A stretch of DNA of 64,000 nt from Crossaster papposus (GCA_037893245.1 JBAIAA010000349.1:1155324-1219323); one strand, 5' to 3'; counted from the first letter of the stretch, positions 48,737 through 60,889 are shown. Notes: generated by a model not told the origin, from the sequence alone. Numbers and translations are program-made.

Positions 48737-49174
48737 TGTATAGACGAGGAGCCCTCTGACGTCACGTGTTTACATCTGTATTCAAATGTGCCCGGCAATA
48801 TGCGCACGCATCGTGTTTACATAAATTTGGTTAAGAGGCTACATAAGAGGTCACATAATGCAAAGGTGGTCTGACCTATAGTTCGTGTATTGCAATTACG
48901 ACCGAGGATTCCCTATTGTGTTTTCCTTTATTCCTTTACTGAAACCTAACCCCATTGCTTTGCGCTTATCTTGCCGATCGAGGACAAAGAAACCGTCCTT
49001 CGAGGATCTTTTGTTCCCTTTGTTTTCTTTTGTTTTTCGATCCTCGATCGCAAAAGGAAACGAGCACTTTAGCGTCACTCCTCAACCAAATTTTATGCAA
49101 AACACGATGTGTGCGCATATTGCCGGGCACATTTGAATATAGATGTAAACAGATCAGGGCACATAGTCTATACA
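48737..49174. mobile_element. Foldback element with 100-bp arms
   Basis: Arms at 48737-48835 and about 49080-49174 are complementary (TGTATAGAC, GTTTACATCT, AATGTGCCCGGCAATATGCGC). The loop holds a smaller inverted repeat based on CGATCGAGGA/TCCTCGATCG. Confidence 0.75.
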
Positions 49175-49208
49175 GCAACAGTCTTGGGACTCCCTTGTTT
49201 TCAGATAA

Positions 49209-49344
49209 TTGGCCGTGTCCGAATTGCTGGCTTTGGCTGTGACTTCGGCCGTTGCTATGCTGTTGGTATGGTGGTCATTGTCCGCCCTTAGCAGCAACAT
49301 AGCAACGGCCGAATCACAGCCAAAACCAACAATTCAAACATGGC
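49209..49344. repeat. 136-bp inverted repeat
   Basis: GGCTTTGGCTGTGACTTCGG and GGCCGTTGCTATGCTG at the left are complemented at the right (CAACATAGCAACGGCC, AATCACAGCCAAAACC). It directly follows the foldback at 48737-49174. Confidence 0.8.
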
Positions 49345-49986
49345 CTTAATACTTCTGTACATTCCTTGTAAATACCTTGTAAATTGTTACATCTTGGAAC
49401 TTGTACGCACGCGCACCATGCTCTTGTATCGTATTACGATCGAGGGTCGAAACACACAAGCGAACAAAGGGATGGATGTACGTGCCGATGCGCGTATTCT
49501 TTTCAGTCTGGATTCCAGACGACTTTCTACGTGTTACGTACAAGAAAAAGTACTCTGATTTCAACAGTCTTTGCATAGTTTGGCAGTTTTTGGAAACGAT
49601 AGACACGTTGTGAATGTGCAATGGTAAATCCTGCTGTTTTCTCCAGTTTTTCGACGGGACTACGACACCTTTTACAATTCGCCGTCCTTCTAAATATTGA
49701 CTGTTATACTGTGAGTTTGCTTGCCGATTATTTGCTCTGTTTTGGACAGCTCTGTTTTTGAAGCCGTGTGTTCGCGTACCCCGCGTCGCGTGCATGTGCC
49801 GAATATTTTCTACGGTTGCCTTGTGAGGACATTGCAAATCTGCTCCCACTTTGCATCGGTGCGCCGTGCCTCCATGATGCGGATTGGATTCGGAGTCCGG
49901 ACATTTGAAGACACAGATACTGTTGGTAAGTGGTTATCATTTCGCTCAGTTTAATACCATGTGTGCATGGTTGTCTAGATCTTAAT

Positions 49987-50391
49987 GGGTCGAATACACA
50001 AACACTAGCAATTGCTTATTTAGGCAGAAGCACCGAGCAAAAGCAAAAGTTCATTAAGTAGAAGAAAACCAGAAACAATTGCTTAAAACATATACATAAC
50101 CTTTTGCTTTAACAAACAGCTTGTTCTTAAGTTGCCTGGCAAATGCTCAGGTTCTGAACAATAGCGCTAAATGCTTAACGAGCAAAGCAAAAGCTTGTTT
50201 TTGTGTATACGTTTTTAAGAAATTGCTAATAGGCCTTTATCCTGGGAAGCATTTTGCTTGCCAAAAAACAAGCTTTTTGGGGCTTAAAGGCAGGAGCTTT
50301 TGCTTGTTAGCAATTATTTCTTATGTTTATATATACAAATATTAACTAAAGCCTAGACAAAAGCAATTGCCAATTTTTATGTATTCGGCCC
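49987..50391. mobile_element. AAGCAATTGC-rich MITE, copy 1
   Basis: Inverted ends GGGTCGAATACACAAA and TTATGTATTCGGCCC. The interior is full of AGCAAAAGCAAAAG and GCAATTGC motifs in both orientations. A second copy at 53756-54427 has landed inside a mariner element. Confidence 0.7.
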
Positions 50392-50991
50392 AGTGCAGTC
50401 AGTGAGATGGCGGATGTACAGGTAGATGGGGTTACATTTTAGGAAGATTTTGACCAAACTGGGCGTGGCCGCCAATATTTTAAGAATCATACCTCCCTAA
50501 CCTGTTGACCAAATTTTCTGATTTTGATTTCATCAAATGTTGGCATTATTTGTTTAAGTTCGAGCAATTTGACCTACAATGTTACCTTTTCTTTGACCTT
50601 GTGTATCACGCGACCTTGACCCGACTCTGGGTTAAAATTATACCCCAACATGTATGCATATGTATATACATACATTTACATGCAATATACATATATTCGC
50701 CTCGTGGAATAGAACATGCCATATGTCACCTCATGAAATTATTCTTACCATCGCACTCATAAACATTCATTATTTGTATACTATCGCATAACCAGCACAC
50801 ATATCTAGACGGTATAATGTACATGTAATAAAAGGCATCTTCAAAAACTATTACGGCAGATAGGTGATGGGGTTGTGCCTTTGATGGTTTAAGCATGGAA
50901 TTTGGCACATAGTCCGACTATGTCATGAGAAAGGTATTTGGTCTAAAAAAGGTATAAATGTCTGCCATTGCATGTTATTCTGCCTATATTT

Positions 50992-51415
50992 GTGACCCAC
51001 TCCACAAAAAGGTGTATTATGTCGCAAAACATGAATTTGAGTTATATACAAGGTTGGAAAGCCCACAATGTCAGCTTTCATTTGGTATATAATAGAGCTA
51101 TGTAGCTCCTCCAGTTCAGCAGATATGACATGTTTGCATAATTGATAACTTCCTTGGAGTTCAAATTACACAACTGAGAAAAGGTTCTATTAAATAGCTA
51201 GTTCTGTTGTAGGACAACAGAACGATGCACGCAAAATGGTGGGTTTGTATAGTTCATTCATCAAAATTGACATTTCTGTGAATGAAACCTGAAACTGTAG
51301 GTATTAAAAATGTCATTCATGACAAAAAATGAAAATCACATTTTGATGAAAATGTTCACCCTCTCAATGATAATGCCCAGCGCGACCTAATACGCCTTTT
51401 TGTGGAGCTGGTCAC
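50992..51415. mobile_element. MITE with GTGACC...CTCCACAAAAAGG inverted ends
   Basis: CTCCACAAAAAGGTGTATTA at the left end is complemented by TAATACGCCTTTTTGTGGAG at the right, with GTGACC/GTCAC outside. A diverged relative (GTGACCTGCTCCCACAAAA) lies at about 54606-54995. Confidence 0.7.
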
Positions 51416-51631
51416 ATTTTGTTCACAGGTCAAATCTGGAATGGGCCTATCCAAATATCGTTCACGTCAAATACTCCGTGTGTCAAATGTTATGCTTGTA
51501 TCACCAAAGGCACAACCCCCGCCCCCCCAAAAAAAAAAATAAAAAAAAAAATAATAATAATAATAATATTTGTTTCCCTTATCTGCCCCACCAGTTGCCT
51601 TTGACTTCAGTGACCACACTGTCTTGCTCAC

Positions 51632-51781
51632 CAATAATGTCCATGTGCTTCGACTCGGTGTCGTATGGTCTCTCGCGCGTGACCACGTCTCTCATGATTA
51701 TCCCAACACTGTAAATGTCGCCCTCTTTTGTTGGGCTTCGCGAAGGGTCTCGCAGTAGCTCTGGTGCTATCCAGAATGACT
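51632..51781 (-). CDS. Guanylate cyclase exon 7: kinase-homology APE region
   Basis: Encodes SFWIAPELLRDPSRSPTKEG, then DIYSVGIIMRDVVTRERPYD. WIAPE replaces the kinase APE box, and GDIYSVGII follows as in receptor cyclases. Acceptor GTGCAG, donor GTGAGC. Confidence 0.95.
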
Positions 51782-52022
51782 CTGCACAGAAAGGGGAAAA
51801 TGTTGGCCAACATAGCAACCTCTTACACACAAATTCTTCCCAATAAGTGGTGAATATTTGACTAAATTAACCAACATGAAGGTATTTTATACCAACGTTG
51901 AGCAAATGAAGTAAATGCTTTTACATTTTGCTTGTACTTCATAGCATCTGCTAGTTTTTATTCTCATGACCCTATGTCACGTCTCCAAAGGGAGGCAAAT
52001 TTCAAGTTGCTCTATATAACTA

Positions 52023-52125
52023 CATTTATTTATTTATTTATTTATTTCTCATATTTATCCAGGGTATAACCTATTCACCCTAAGGTGGTCTCCCATAGGG
52101 CCCTGACTTATAAACAATGAAAAGT
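52023..52125. repeat. (TTTA)n microsatellite with conserved flank
   Basis: (TTTA)n at 52023-52048 is followed by TCCAGGGTATAACCTATTCACCCTAAGGTGGTCTCCCATAGGG. Such a conserved flank suggests the tail of an interspersed repeat rather than a simple microsatellite. Confidence 0.5.
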
Positions 52126-52380
52126 ATACAATAACATTATAATTAAAAGGTGAAGTAAAAGGTAAAACGTACAAATACCTAAAAACACGATTTAAAAGAC
52201 AATTTAAAAAGTATAAGTTAAAAAGTTACGTAAGAAGTAAAGACGTACAAGAAAAAAGAAAAAAAAGAAAAAACAAGATTAAAGAAAAATAACACCACCA
52301 ACATACGAAGCTAAAATAATGAATTTTAAAATACATTTTTAAAAATATGTAAATTGAAAAACATACAAACATTGACTCAC

Positions 52381-52543
52381 TTGTCATCGCAGCATAGCTG
52401 CTCTGTGATCTAGCCACGTCCTCTCTGAAGGTATGCAATCCAAAATCAACCAGTTTGAGCACAAAACGGCCGTCGACAAGGCAGTTGGATGAGTTTAGCC
52501 TACCGTGCACTACCAAGTCACTTCTGTGGAGGTATTGTACACC
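52381..52543 (-). CDS. Guanylate cyclase exon 6: pseudo-catalytic loop and DFG
   Basis: Encodes GVQYLHRSDLVVHGRLNSSN, then CLVDGRFVLKLVDFGLHTFR. HGRLNSSN stands where active kinases have HRDLxxxN, so the phosphotransfer Asp is absent. DFG is kept. Donor GTGAGT. Confidence 0.95.
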
Positions 52544-53083
52544 CTGTAAACAGCAGAGATTAAGCAATCCAAAATAAATAGTAATTTGAAGGCCAGGTCC
52601 ACAGTATGGAATAACAAATCACGGACATATTCACATAAGTTATGATTTTAAGATATCAAACACTTTAACATTACCCAACTTTTTCATACACTGACAATTG
52701 TTGAGCAAACAAATCTTATGTCCACGGAAATGTATTCGATATCTTGTAAACAGTGTAACAAGTACTATATCTCAAACATTGATTATAATTCAACAGATAA
52801 ACGTTGCAAAGGGAAATAATTTCTGTTTGAGTTTCATTGAATACCCACGTTATCTTTACTACGGGTTTTTCAGTTATTTGTAACACTTCAATTGTTGCTT
52901 TTGATCAAGTTTAATGACTTGATAAGTTGGTCGATTCCGGTGTCTGATATGTATATGAGGGTTTTGTAAAAACAATTAGAATAATCATGTTTGAATGTAG
53001 TTTTTAACAATTACTTTTTGTAAATCCATTACTCATGCAAGTTGCCGGCCTTTTCAAATTAAAGAAAAGGAAAAACAAATTAC

Positions 53084-53155
53084 CTTTACGACATCGCTAA
53101 TGAGGGAATATTTGAACAGCCAGTCGAGTTTGATGGACTCGTTCTGCAGAATATC
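53084..53155 (-). CDS. Guanylate cyclase exon 5: [12 protein letters not shown] segment
   Basis: 24 codons: [20 protein letters not shown] then DVVK, an alpha-D/alpha-E helix segment nearly invariant in natriuretic-type receptors. Acceptor TTGCAG, donor GTAATT. Confidence 0.95.
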
Positions 53156-53479
53156 CTGCAATATTGGATAATTGTTCACATTTTATCAGCGAGAACCTTG
53201 GGTGAATAGAGATAATTTATAATATCATTCTCACGACATGCTATTCCACAGCCTCATGATGAAATGACGGCGAAGTAATTGATGGCTCTGTAAAATTCAT
53301 CCTTTTAATTTATACACTTTTAATTTTCACTCGGAAAAAAAATTCGGAGTTAATCATTCAGTACACAAGGCGAACTTTCCCCTGGGAATTTGTATTTTAA
53401 CGTGAGAAGGTTCTGGAGCGCGCAATTGTCATTTCAAACAAGCACATGCGTACGGGCCTGTTCCCTCCTATTAATATAC

Positions 53480-54570
53480 TGTAATAGTCCAGCGATCATG
53501 GACCATATAGTTATACGAATCCCTTCTGTGTACTGTGTAGTAGCTGTCGTCTTGGGCCCCAAGGAAGTGGTCCAGAACATCAATTACGTTATAATCTGAG
53601 GCAAAATGCTGACCACTCAGCTCCTTAATCAACTTTGGGAAGAGGTAGTAGTCAGAGGATGCCAAATCAGAGGAATAGGGCGGGTGTTCGACTAGTTTGA
53701 ATCCGCATTTCTGGATGGCAGACATGGTCATTGTAGACGTGTGGGCCGGAGCATTGGGCCAATTACATAACAAACTAGCAATTGCTAAGATGGCAGAAGC
53801 ACCGAGCAAAAGCAAAAGCTCACCAAGCAGCAGCAAAAGCAAAAGCAATTGGTTAAAAACGTATACATAACATTTTGCTTTGACTAACAGCTTTTTCTTA
53901 AGCTTTCCTAGCAAATGCTTAGGTTCTGAACAATAGCGTCATTCGTCTATAGAAGTGCACTGCGGTGTGCGTAAATGTAAAGCTTTTTATGGACGCAGGC
54001 TTTGCTTTTTATCCGCATACATTTTCCACAATGGCTACAGAGAGTGATGTTGATCAAACTGCTGTCAAATTTGACTAAGTGTAATGCCATCGTTAACAAC
54101 AACATGTACTTGTAAAGACGTACTATAGTCACCTCTATATAACAATTTCCAAGCAGCAAGGAAAAGAAAGGGAGGGAACATTGTGGTAGCGGTTGATCTT
54201 GTCTGATAAGCAAGAGGTCAAGCTACTTGAAACTCTAACAGCAATTGCTTACGACAAAAGCAAAAGCTTTTTTTTGTGTTATAAATCTTTAAGCAATTTC
54301 TAATCTAAGAAACAAGCATTTGCTTTCGCTTACAAAAAAAGTTTTACTTTTTAGTATAACATTTTATGTATAAAACGTAAGCAAAAGCCCAGAAAAAAGC
54401 AATTGCTATTTGTGTACGTATTCGGCCTAATGGAAGAGCACCCATCTTGTCAGCTTCCCACGCCGAATTGTTTTGATTTTCTCCCGTAGCTGTTTCAGGA
54501 GATCAGCGTAATTGGCCCCGTGATAGTGTGTCATTTTTTTCAAACTTTTCGTGTAATCATTCAACAAGTT
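53480..54570 (-). pseudogene. Mariner-family transposase remnant, split by a MITE
   Basis: The minus strand of 53480-53755 reads NAPAHTS, then HPPYSSDLASSDYYLFPKL and HFASD, the C-terminal half of a mariner DDD transposase. The preceding part (LLKQLREKIK, WVLFH) lies at 54428-54570, separated by the inserted MITE 53756-54427. The second catalytic Asp region falls at the break. No N-terminal DNA-binding domain was found, so this copy is inactive. Confidence 0.8.
53756..54427. mobile_element. AAGCAATTGC-rich MITE, copy 2, inside mariner
   Basis: Shares ends and interior with 49987-50391 but is about 270 bp longer. The extra part (about 53945-54220) is unlike copy 1 and may be a further insertion. 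It sits exactly between two matching halves of a transposase sequence. Confidence 0.7.
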
Positions 54571-55046
54571 GAACTCTACTGCAGGTAACTTCAGTTAGAT
54601 AATATGTGACCTGCTCCCACAAAACCAGACATAAGTGTGTTTTTTGAAAAGTGAGAAATTGTTATTTCCATTTAGTACACATCTTCAGCTTTCATTTGGT
54701 ACCAAAACCACCTTTATACCATACATACTTCCAATTTTATGAGGATTTTAAGACTGCGTGTACACGCGATTCTATGGGTCAGAAATCAAATAAATTACCA
54801 CTTTCAGGACACAGTTTGCCTCAATAAATGCACGATGTTTGTACTTTCTCATCAATAAAGTTGATTTTGTTTAACTGAGGGTTAAAGTATACATATTAAA
54901 GAATCTAAAAATAACGAAAAACAAAAATTAATGTTCGCCAGATTTTTCACCCTATTTCAACTTTGACGAGCTGTATCTCAAAACAGCCCGTATAGGTCAC
55001 AAACTTGTCAACCACCCCTTGTAGTTAATTGTGAAATGCACTTTAC

Positions 55047-55151
55047 CATAAGGCTTCCCTTCGAACAGTATTCATTGATGATGGCAACATTGGGAACATC
55101 CAAACAGAGTCCGATGAAGCGAGCCAAGTTGGGATGCTCTAAATCGCGCAT
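55047..55151 (-). CDS. Guanylate cyclase exon 4: kinase-homology N-lobe
   Basis: Encodes MRDLEHPNLARFIGLCLDVP and NVAIINEYCSKGSLM. H-x-N-L and EYC-x-x-GSL are hallmark N-lobe and hinge motifs. Acceptor CACCAG, donor GTAAAG. Confidence 0.95.
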
Positions 55152-56016
55152 CTGGTGAATAAAAAATAGAAGACAATTACAAAGGCATATTAAAATAATA
55201 CATGAATAAACAACGTGAAATAGACTGGATTAGTTTTGTAGACCTTTAGCGGCGAGATATTTAATTCACGTGCCGTATTAATAATTTTGTATGCTTTTTG
55301 AAAATCTAAATTATTGTTGAATTTCATTTTTCAGAAAAAAACGTTCTTACCTAATTCTGTATTTTAGAAAAATACTGTTTGTGGAATTCTTGAGTTTTCG
55401 AGATAACGTTGTTGTTCAATAACGCGTTTTATCGTTGAATTATGTGTTTTCAAAATAACATTGTCAATGAATTCTGTGTATTCGAGATTACATTATCGTT
55501 GAATTCCGTTTTTCCGAGACAGTATCGTTGAATTCCGCGTTCCTAGGATAACATTAGCGTTGAATTCCGCGTTACCGATACTTGAATTCCGTGTTTCCGT
55601 GATAACATTATCTTGCGATGGTCATTATACACTTCCGTATACTAGGAAACGGATTTTTGTTTAACTAATAACAAATATAATCATTCGGCGGAGCTCCTAA
55701 GTACTGATGATGCTAGCAATATCAGAACTGTGGCCCACGTCGATCAATTCAAAGATTTGAAATGATCCCGTTGTAATATTTAAAAAAAATTGGTGTAACT
55801 GCCGTGCGACTGCCGTTCAACTCTCTTGCGGCTTTCCTTCCGAAACATCCGATAACGGTTCAAGTTCCGTGCGACGGCCTTGCGACTGCCGTAAAACCTC
55901 TACAAGTCCCGCGCAAGCGATGGGCGAATTTTGTTCAACTCGCATGCGACCTGTGCGCATGCGGCTACAACCGCCGTACCACCAATCATAGCGACATGCG
56001 ACCGCCCTTGTGATCT

Positions 56017-56516
56017 GGGGCCAATTTTATAAAACATGTAAGCACACGAATTCGCTTAGCACAAAAACAGCTTTGCTCAGTAAAAACAGGTTACCAGCCA
56101 AAACTCTATGGGCTTTTATGCTAAGCAAATACCAGCTGAACACCAGTCACAAACAATTAAAATCACCTTAAAATTATATTTGTAACCCTGTTTCCCCCCC
56201 AAGGACGAATTTTAATGCTAAGCATTTTTGTGTGCTTACATGTTTTATGAAATTGGCCCCTGGGCCCAATTTCAGAAAACATGTTAGAATAGAAATGTGC
56301 TTAGCAGGAAATAATTTTCTTTGCAAACAAATAGTGTTACGAAATACACTTTTTAGGTAATGTTTATTGTTTGTGACTGGTATTCAGCTGGTTTTTACTT
56401 AGCACGAAAAGCAAATTTGAGTTTTGGCTGGTAACTTGTTTTAACTGTGCAAAGTTGATTTTGTGCTAAGCAAATTTGTGTGCTTATACAGTATGACATT
56501 GGCCCCTTTAGTGCCT
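56017..56516. mobile_element. Two adjacent palindromic MITEs
   Basis: Copy 1 at 56017-56260 runs from GGGGCCAATTTTATAAAACA to TGTTTTATGAAATTGGCCCC. Copy 2 at 56261-56516 has the same plan (GGGCCCAATTTCAGAAAACA ... CATTGGCCCC). They are head to tail without spacer. Interiors share CAGCCAAAACTC/GAGTTTTGGCTG. Confidence 0.75.
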
Positions 56517-56556
56517 CGGACACTTTTAAAGAATTCTTAGTTTCCCTAACTGAATA

Positions 56557-57344
56557 CACTGCAAAAACTGTGGTGTTAAAATTTTAACACCAATGTTTTT
56601 TAAATCTTTTGGAATGAAAATTGGTGTTAAAATGAAGTAAAATGATTCTTGAAGTATCAGTTTCAAATCAAGTACTGGTGTTACGTACTTTTGGTGTTAA
56701 ATTTGACCTAGTGCGCATGCGTGTGTGAAATAAAGCCCTCTGATTGGTCGATAAGGAATTATGGGATATGTTAACAATAGTCGATGTTAAATTGTTGTAT
56801 TTAGTCCCAAAATTCATTTTTTTTACCATAATATGTAATTATTTAAACGATTCCATGATTGAATTTTGATTTTTGTGCAAACATAGTTAAAAATTCGCGT
56901 TACATTTTATTCGTTTTCAAATTTTGACATTATTCATAAAAACTAGTTGTGACATCGTCGTGGACAAAAAAGCGTAGTATAAAACTAACAACGGCAATAG
57001 CTATGTGTGTAGTACGTATTCAGTAGGAATAGGTTATTATTGTATACATATTATGTGTAATAAGTCAGTTCTTGGTAATATTTCATTACGTAATTTGTCC
57101 ATGCAGTTAATATGTACAAAATTATAGTGTTAAAACAGTACATCCTTTTGCTAGAATGACGAGCAAATGACGTGATATCCATGTTAAATTTTGCTATCAG
57201 AGTGTACACCAAAATTGGTGTTAAAAAAATTTGATTCCCAAACTGGTGTTATTCAACACCCAAATCCCTGCCCAAAATAAACACCAGGAAATAATCAAAT
57301 GTTACACCATTGGTGTACAATTTAACACCACAGTTTTTGCAGTG
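56557..57344. mobile_element. TA-flanked MITE with CACTGCAAAAACTGTGG ends, complete
   Basis: 788 bp with inverted ends CACTGCAAAAACTGTGGTGT, flanked by TA on both sides. The interior contains GTGCGCATGCGTGTG and a CTCTGATTGGTCGATAA box. A truncated copy lies at 37217. No ORF. Confidence 0.8.
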
Positions 57345-57346
57345 TA

Positions 57347-57902
57347 GGAGGGGTGATTGATAGGTTCATGGCCTAAGGTAGAAGATGAGCTATACAATTT
57401 TCACAACATTTGCGTTCAACTTGATTACTCAGAAAGTTTGAAAAGGGTCACACTATTACCCGGGCCAATCTTCTCAAACAGCTGCGGGAGAAAATAAAAA
57501 GATTCGGCGTGGAAAGCTGAGAAGATAGGTGCTCTTTCATCAGGACAATTGCTCCGGTCCACAAGCACGTCGTCCGTGGCCATGGCTACCATCCAGAAAT
57601 GTGGATTCGAACTGGTCGCCCTATTCTGCTGATTTGACATCTTATAACTACATGTACTACCTCTTCCAGAATTTGAAGAAGGAGCCCGGTAGTCACCATT
57701 TTGCCTCGGATGATGTTGCCATTGGTGTTGTGTAGCACTTCATTAGGACCCAAAGACAACGGCTTCTACAAAGGGGCTCGTATTGCTCCATGACTGCTGG
57801 ACTGAGTGTGTTAACGTAGGAGAGGACTATGTTGACAAATTAATGTTTGATTTTCTAAAACTGACTCCTACCTTAGGCCACGAACTGATCAATCACCCCT
57901 CG
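57347..57902 (+). pseudogene. Decayed mariner element with both inverted ends
   Basis: Inverted ends GAGGGGTGATTGATAGGTTC and its near complement (57880-57902), flanked by TA. Between them the plus strand keeps pieces of a mariner transposase in three frames: LLKQLREKIK, then HQDN, then a PYSADL/YYLFQNLKKE region and FIRTQ. An internal deletion and several frame breaks inactivate it. It shares its left TA with the right TA of the MITE at 56557-57344. Confidence 0.8.
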
Positions 57903-58187
57903 TATACAAAGCCAACACAGACAATATAATTTGCTTGCGCTATACGAATATCGCAAAAGATTGCCTATCTATCAAGCTATGGTAATCGTAGTGGTGCGGT
58001 CATTGTATCAGTGTTGTGCAAGTGTTACCAAAGGTTTTACACACACTTTCGGGTTTGTTTTCTTCCAGTTTGACTACAGTCTCTCGCCAAACACCACCCC
58101 GAGACACAGATGCACAACAGTAACTTTACGTAAACAAGAAACAGACTCCGAACACAATGAAACAAACACAACTAAACAGTAACCTAC

Positions 58188-58265
58188 CTGTTTGAGTTCG
58201 ATGAGAAGTTTTTTGTTTAAATCAACATGATCCGTGGCAAGCATTTTAACGGCCACAACTCGTCC
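58188..58265 (-). CDS. Guanylate cyclase exon 3: VAVK lysine exon
   Basis: 26 codons: GRVVAVKMLATDHVDLNKKL, then LIELKQ. The Lys of VAVK corresponds to the ATP-anchoring lysine of kinases and is kept in natriuretic-type receptors. Acceptor TCCCAG, donor GTAGGT. Confidence 0.95.
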
Positions 58266-58952
58266 CTGGGAGTTTTTGAAATTAAAAGTAAAACAAGTTA
58301 GCTTTTAGGTAAGAAAACTTTACGAACTACCTTACTTTCTCTTCTGCGTGGAAGACGACGACTTGGTGGATTTTAACATGCCATTTTAACTATTTGAATT
58401 ATTATACATGTATTTGCATCTACAAATTTGCCACACATTGACCGAGTATTCTAGTCTCGTTTATTTCATTTTTTACTGCGTAAAACTGGCTATTAAAGGA
58501 CGCATCTTATTTTACGACGACCCCAAAACACGTCGTAACTTACGGCGTGTTTCAAACTGTTGTTAAGGGAGTTGCAATGTGTTCAACACATCGCAAGTTT
58601 TGTAAAATGAATCGTACGACGCGTCGCGAGATGCCACGCGTTATTAAAAAGCCGTTGTATACCCTATTGATTTGTTGTTTATCTTTGGTTTTGCGAGGAC
58701 ACCGTACCTTTCAAGGTTCAACATGAACGTGAATTCGATCCAAGGGGGAACGTTAACAATGCGAAGGTGCATAGTTAAATTTGCTGCGAAGCAAAGGGGA
58801 ACATTGACATTAAGCTTGATTCATTGAAACGTTAACATTAACAAGGTAGAACATTCACTTTGACAAGGAGGAACTTCCATATTGCGAAATAAAGCAACGT
58901 CCAACGTGAACATGTACGAGGTACGACAAACGCACAACAAAACCGCGTGTAC

Positions 58953-59015
58953 CTGATAAAACGACGTCTTAGTGAAGATCTGCTTCTCCTCTTCATTTTT
59001 TATAGAGGAGCTTCC
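58953..59015 (-). CDS. Guanylate cyclase exon 2: 21-codon exon, Gly-rich region
   Basis: Encodes GSSSIKNEEEKQIFTKTSFY and Q, matching the G-S-x-x-x-(5-9)-Q-x-F-x-K-T-x-x-Y segment at the start of the kinase homology domain. In natriuretic receptors the Ser/Thr here are regulatory phosphosites, and several Ser are present. Acceptor TTGACAG, donor GTACAC. Confidence 0.93.
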
Positions 59016-59653
59016 CTGTCAAATAAAACAAAACAGCCCCTATCACTGTTTGTGCTCGTGACCAAATTGAACTACTCCTTCGGCCTTTAAATATTTACCA
59101 TTTTCAGATAGTAAAGTATTTAGCTCCCGCTAAATTGTATTTCTGTAATCTCTGCCCTGCGATGTTTGAGCACGTAATATAGCAAACAGTGGCGGATCTA
59201 TTGAGGGGGGTTGCACCCCCACCCCGATCAGTCATAGATTAATATTATGCATGGTATACTACTACTGCAATGGAGCCAAAATATTATTTTAAAGCAATTG
59301 TATTTCAAATTTAGCAACTTTGAGCTCTAACGTTCAATTTAGTCCAAGACAAAAGTCCACACGCTTTTACCAAACCAATTTAGTCATTTGTAATGTAATT
59401 TCAGCGTTTGGTCACCTTTTTAAACACCAAGTCGAGAAAAACAAATCGTCATTACATATTAACTTTTTTAAGCTGTTGCCGAAAGGCAGCATTCAGAGAT
59501 CGAATTCGTCTGATAATCATTTAATTTAAAAATTATGTTAAATATATTATTGTGATGTGTGCGTGACTCAAGCTGTACGTTGATGATTGGCATAATTATT
59601 CATAATAACATTCACATTCACACATGTTATACTGAAACAAGTCCAGAACTTAC

Positions 59654-59759
59654 CAAGGAAAACGAGGAGCTACAGGGTTGTGCGTGATCGTTCCGTGTTA
59701 ATTCCTCCCATTTAATTTGCCACGATCTGCTCTGGAGTTCTGCATTCCATTTCAATTTT
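59654..59759 (-). CDS. Guanylate cyclase exon 1 visible: juxtamembrane segment
   Basis: Encodes KLKWNAELQSRSWQIKWEEL, then TRNDHAQPCSSSFSL. W-x-I-K-W-E-E-L is the juxtamembrane signature just inside the membrane. Acceptor CTCAACAG, donor GTAAGT. The one-base phase at its 5' end shows that at least one more coding exon (with the membrane helix) lies upstream. Confidence 0.9.
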
Positions 59760-59821
59760 CTGTTGAGTTGAATACAGGAAACTGAACAGACCGGGGTTTT
59801 AAAACAGTAGGCGGGACTAAC

Positions 59822-60062
59822 GTACAGAATGCCATGCCCGGCCCAGTGGTTACGGGTTCGACTCGCGTATGATAGTGCGTGGGTTGAAATCCTACCAGAA
59901 ACCTTGGGCAAGACGTTTAACTACAATTGCCTCTCTTGAAATCAAGTAGCCACCGGAATGAACCAGGGCTAAGCCACCGCATACCCGCTGCCGTCAGCTC
60001 TGGTTCATTTCGGTGGCGCCTGCACGGAAAAAGTCAAAAGTGTCTAACGACTTGATTTCAAG
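59822..60062 (-). repeat. tRNA-derived SINE-like repeat
   Basis: The sequence GGCCCAGTGGTTACGGGTTCGACTC resembles a tRNA-like head with a GGTTCGA B box, followed by a GTGGGTTGAAATCC-like second box and CCTTGGGCAAGACG. The second half is an inverted repeat (CTTGAAATCAAGT...ACTTGATTTCAAG; GAATGAACCAG/CTGGTTCATTTC). Orientation is uncertain. It lies about 60 bp upstream of the first visible cyclase exon. Confidence 0.45.
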
Positions 60063-60786
60063 TCTACACTTGCACAATATCCAAACAAAATCGAAAAACT
60101 TGGTCGCATGGTCAGTCTTGGAAAATTATTCATAACTCTGTCAAACACTATCAGATTGCGATGTTTGATGTCTCATTTTAAATTGGAAACCAATATCTTT
60201 GAAACCATGTTTATATTATTGATGTTACTGTTAGTAATAAATTCTACGTGTGGTATTCTTTTATACTTTGTTGCTTTTTCTTTTAGACACCATGTACATT
60301 AAATGACATATCTAGGGTGACGCGGGAGCGTCACACCCAACGGGTTCGCCCGGCTGGAAGTGGCAGCGCCGCGGCACCCTTACTTTGCCAGTGCACCGAT
60401 TTTGCGTTAATTTTATTCTTTCTTTCTTCTTCTTCAGTCCGACTGGAATAACTCGCGATCGCTCCACGGAATCGAAAAGAACCCAATAACGAAAATGATC
60501 AGGAGATCAAGGGCATGAGTTCTATTGGGACAGAATTTTGATTTTCGACTTCTCAGAGGGGGTTGTCATACGAATCTGACCATCTGACAATGACAAACAA
60601 AATGTGAATTAGCATATATCTGTAATAATATGAACTTTGACCCAGTTGTGTGACGGACATACGTGGACATTGCGATGTACAATGTACATACACATGTGCA
60701 TAGTGTAAATGTACAAACGGTTTAATAGTCTTGCTATCGTGTACATTGTCCGGCCGTTAAGTTTGCACTATACCATACTCTGTATA

Positions 60787-60889
60787 GGAGAATACATGAG
60801 AAAGTGTGGATTCGTAATTACGAATTCACGAGGCGCGAAGCGCCGAGTGGATTCTTAAATACGAATCCACACTTGCGAGTGTATTCTCC
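60787..60889. repeat. 103-bp imperfect palindrome with GGCGC hairpin
   Basis: GGAGAATACA, AGTGTGGATTCGTA at the left are complemented at the right (TACGAATCCACACTT, TGTATTCTCC). The centre is GAGGCGCGAAGCGCC. The same GTGGATTCGTA box recurs several times at 62468-62596, so both may belong to one larger repeat bracketing 61115-62092. Confidence 0.75.

Noticed and set aside
49346..49849. 167-codon minus-strand frame in a cyclase intron
   Set aside because: No domain recognised and no repeat partner. It is long for chance, so a small unknown or transposon gene cannot be excluded, but nothing supports calling it.
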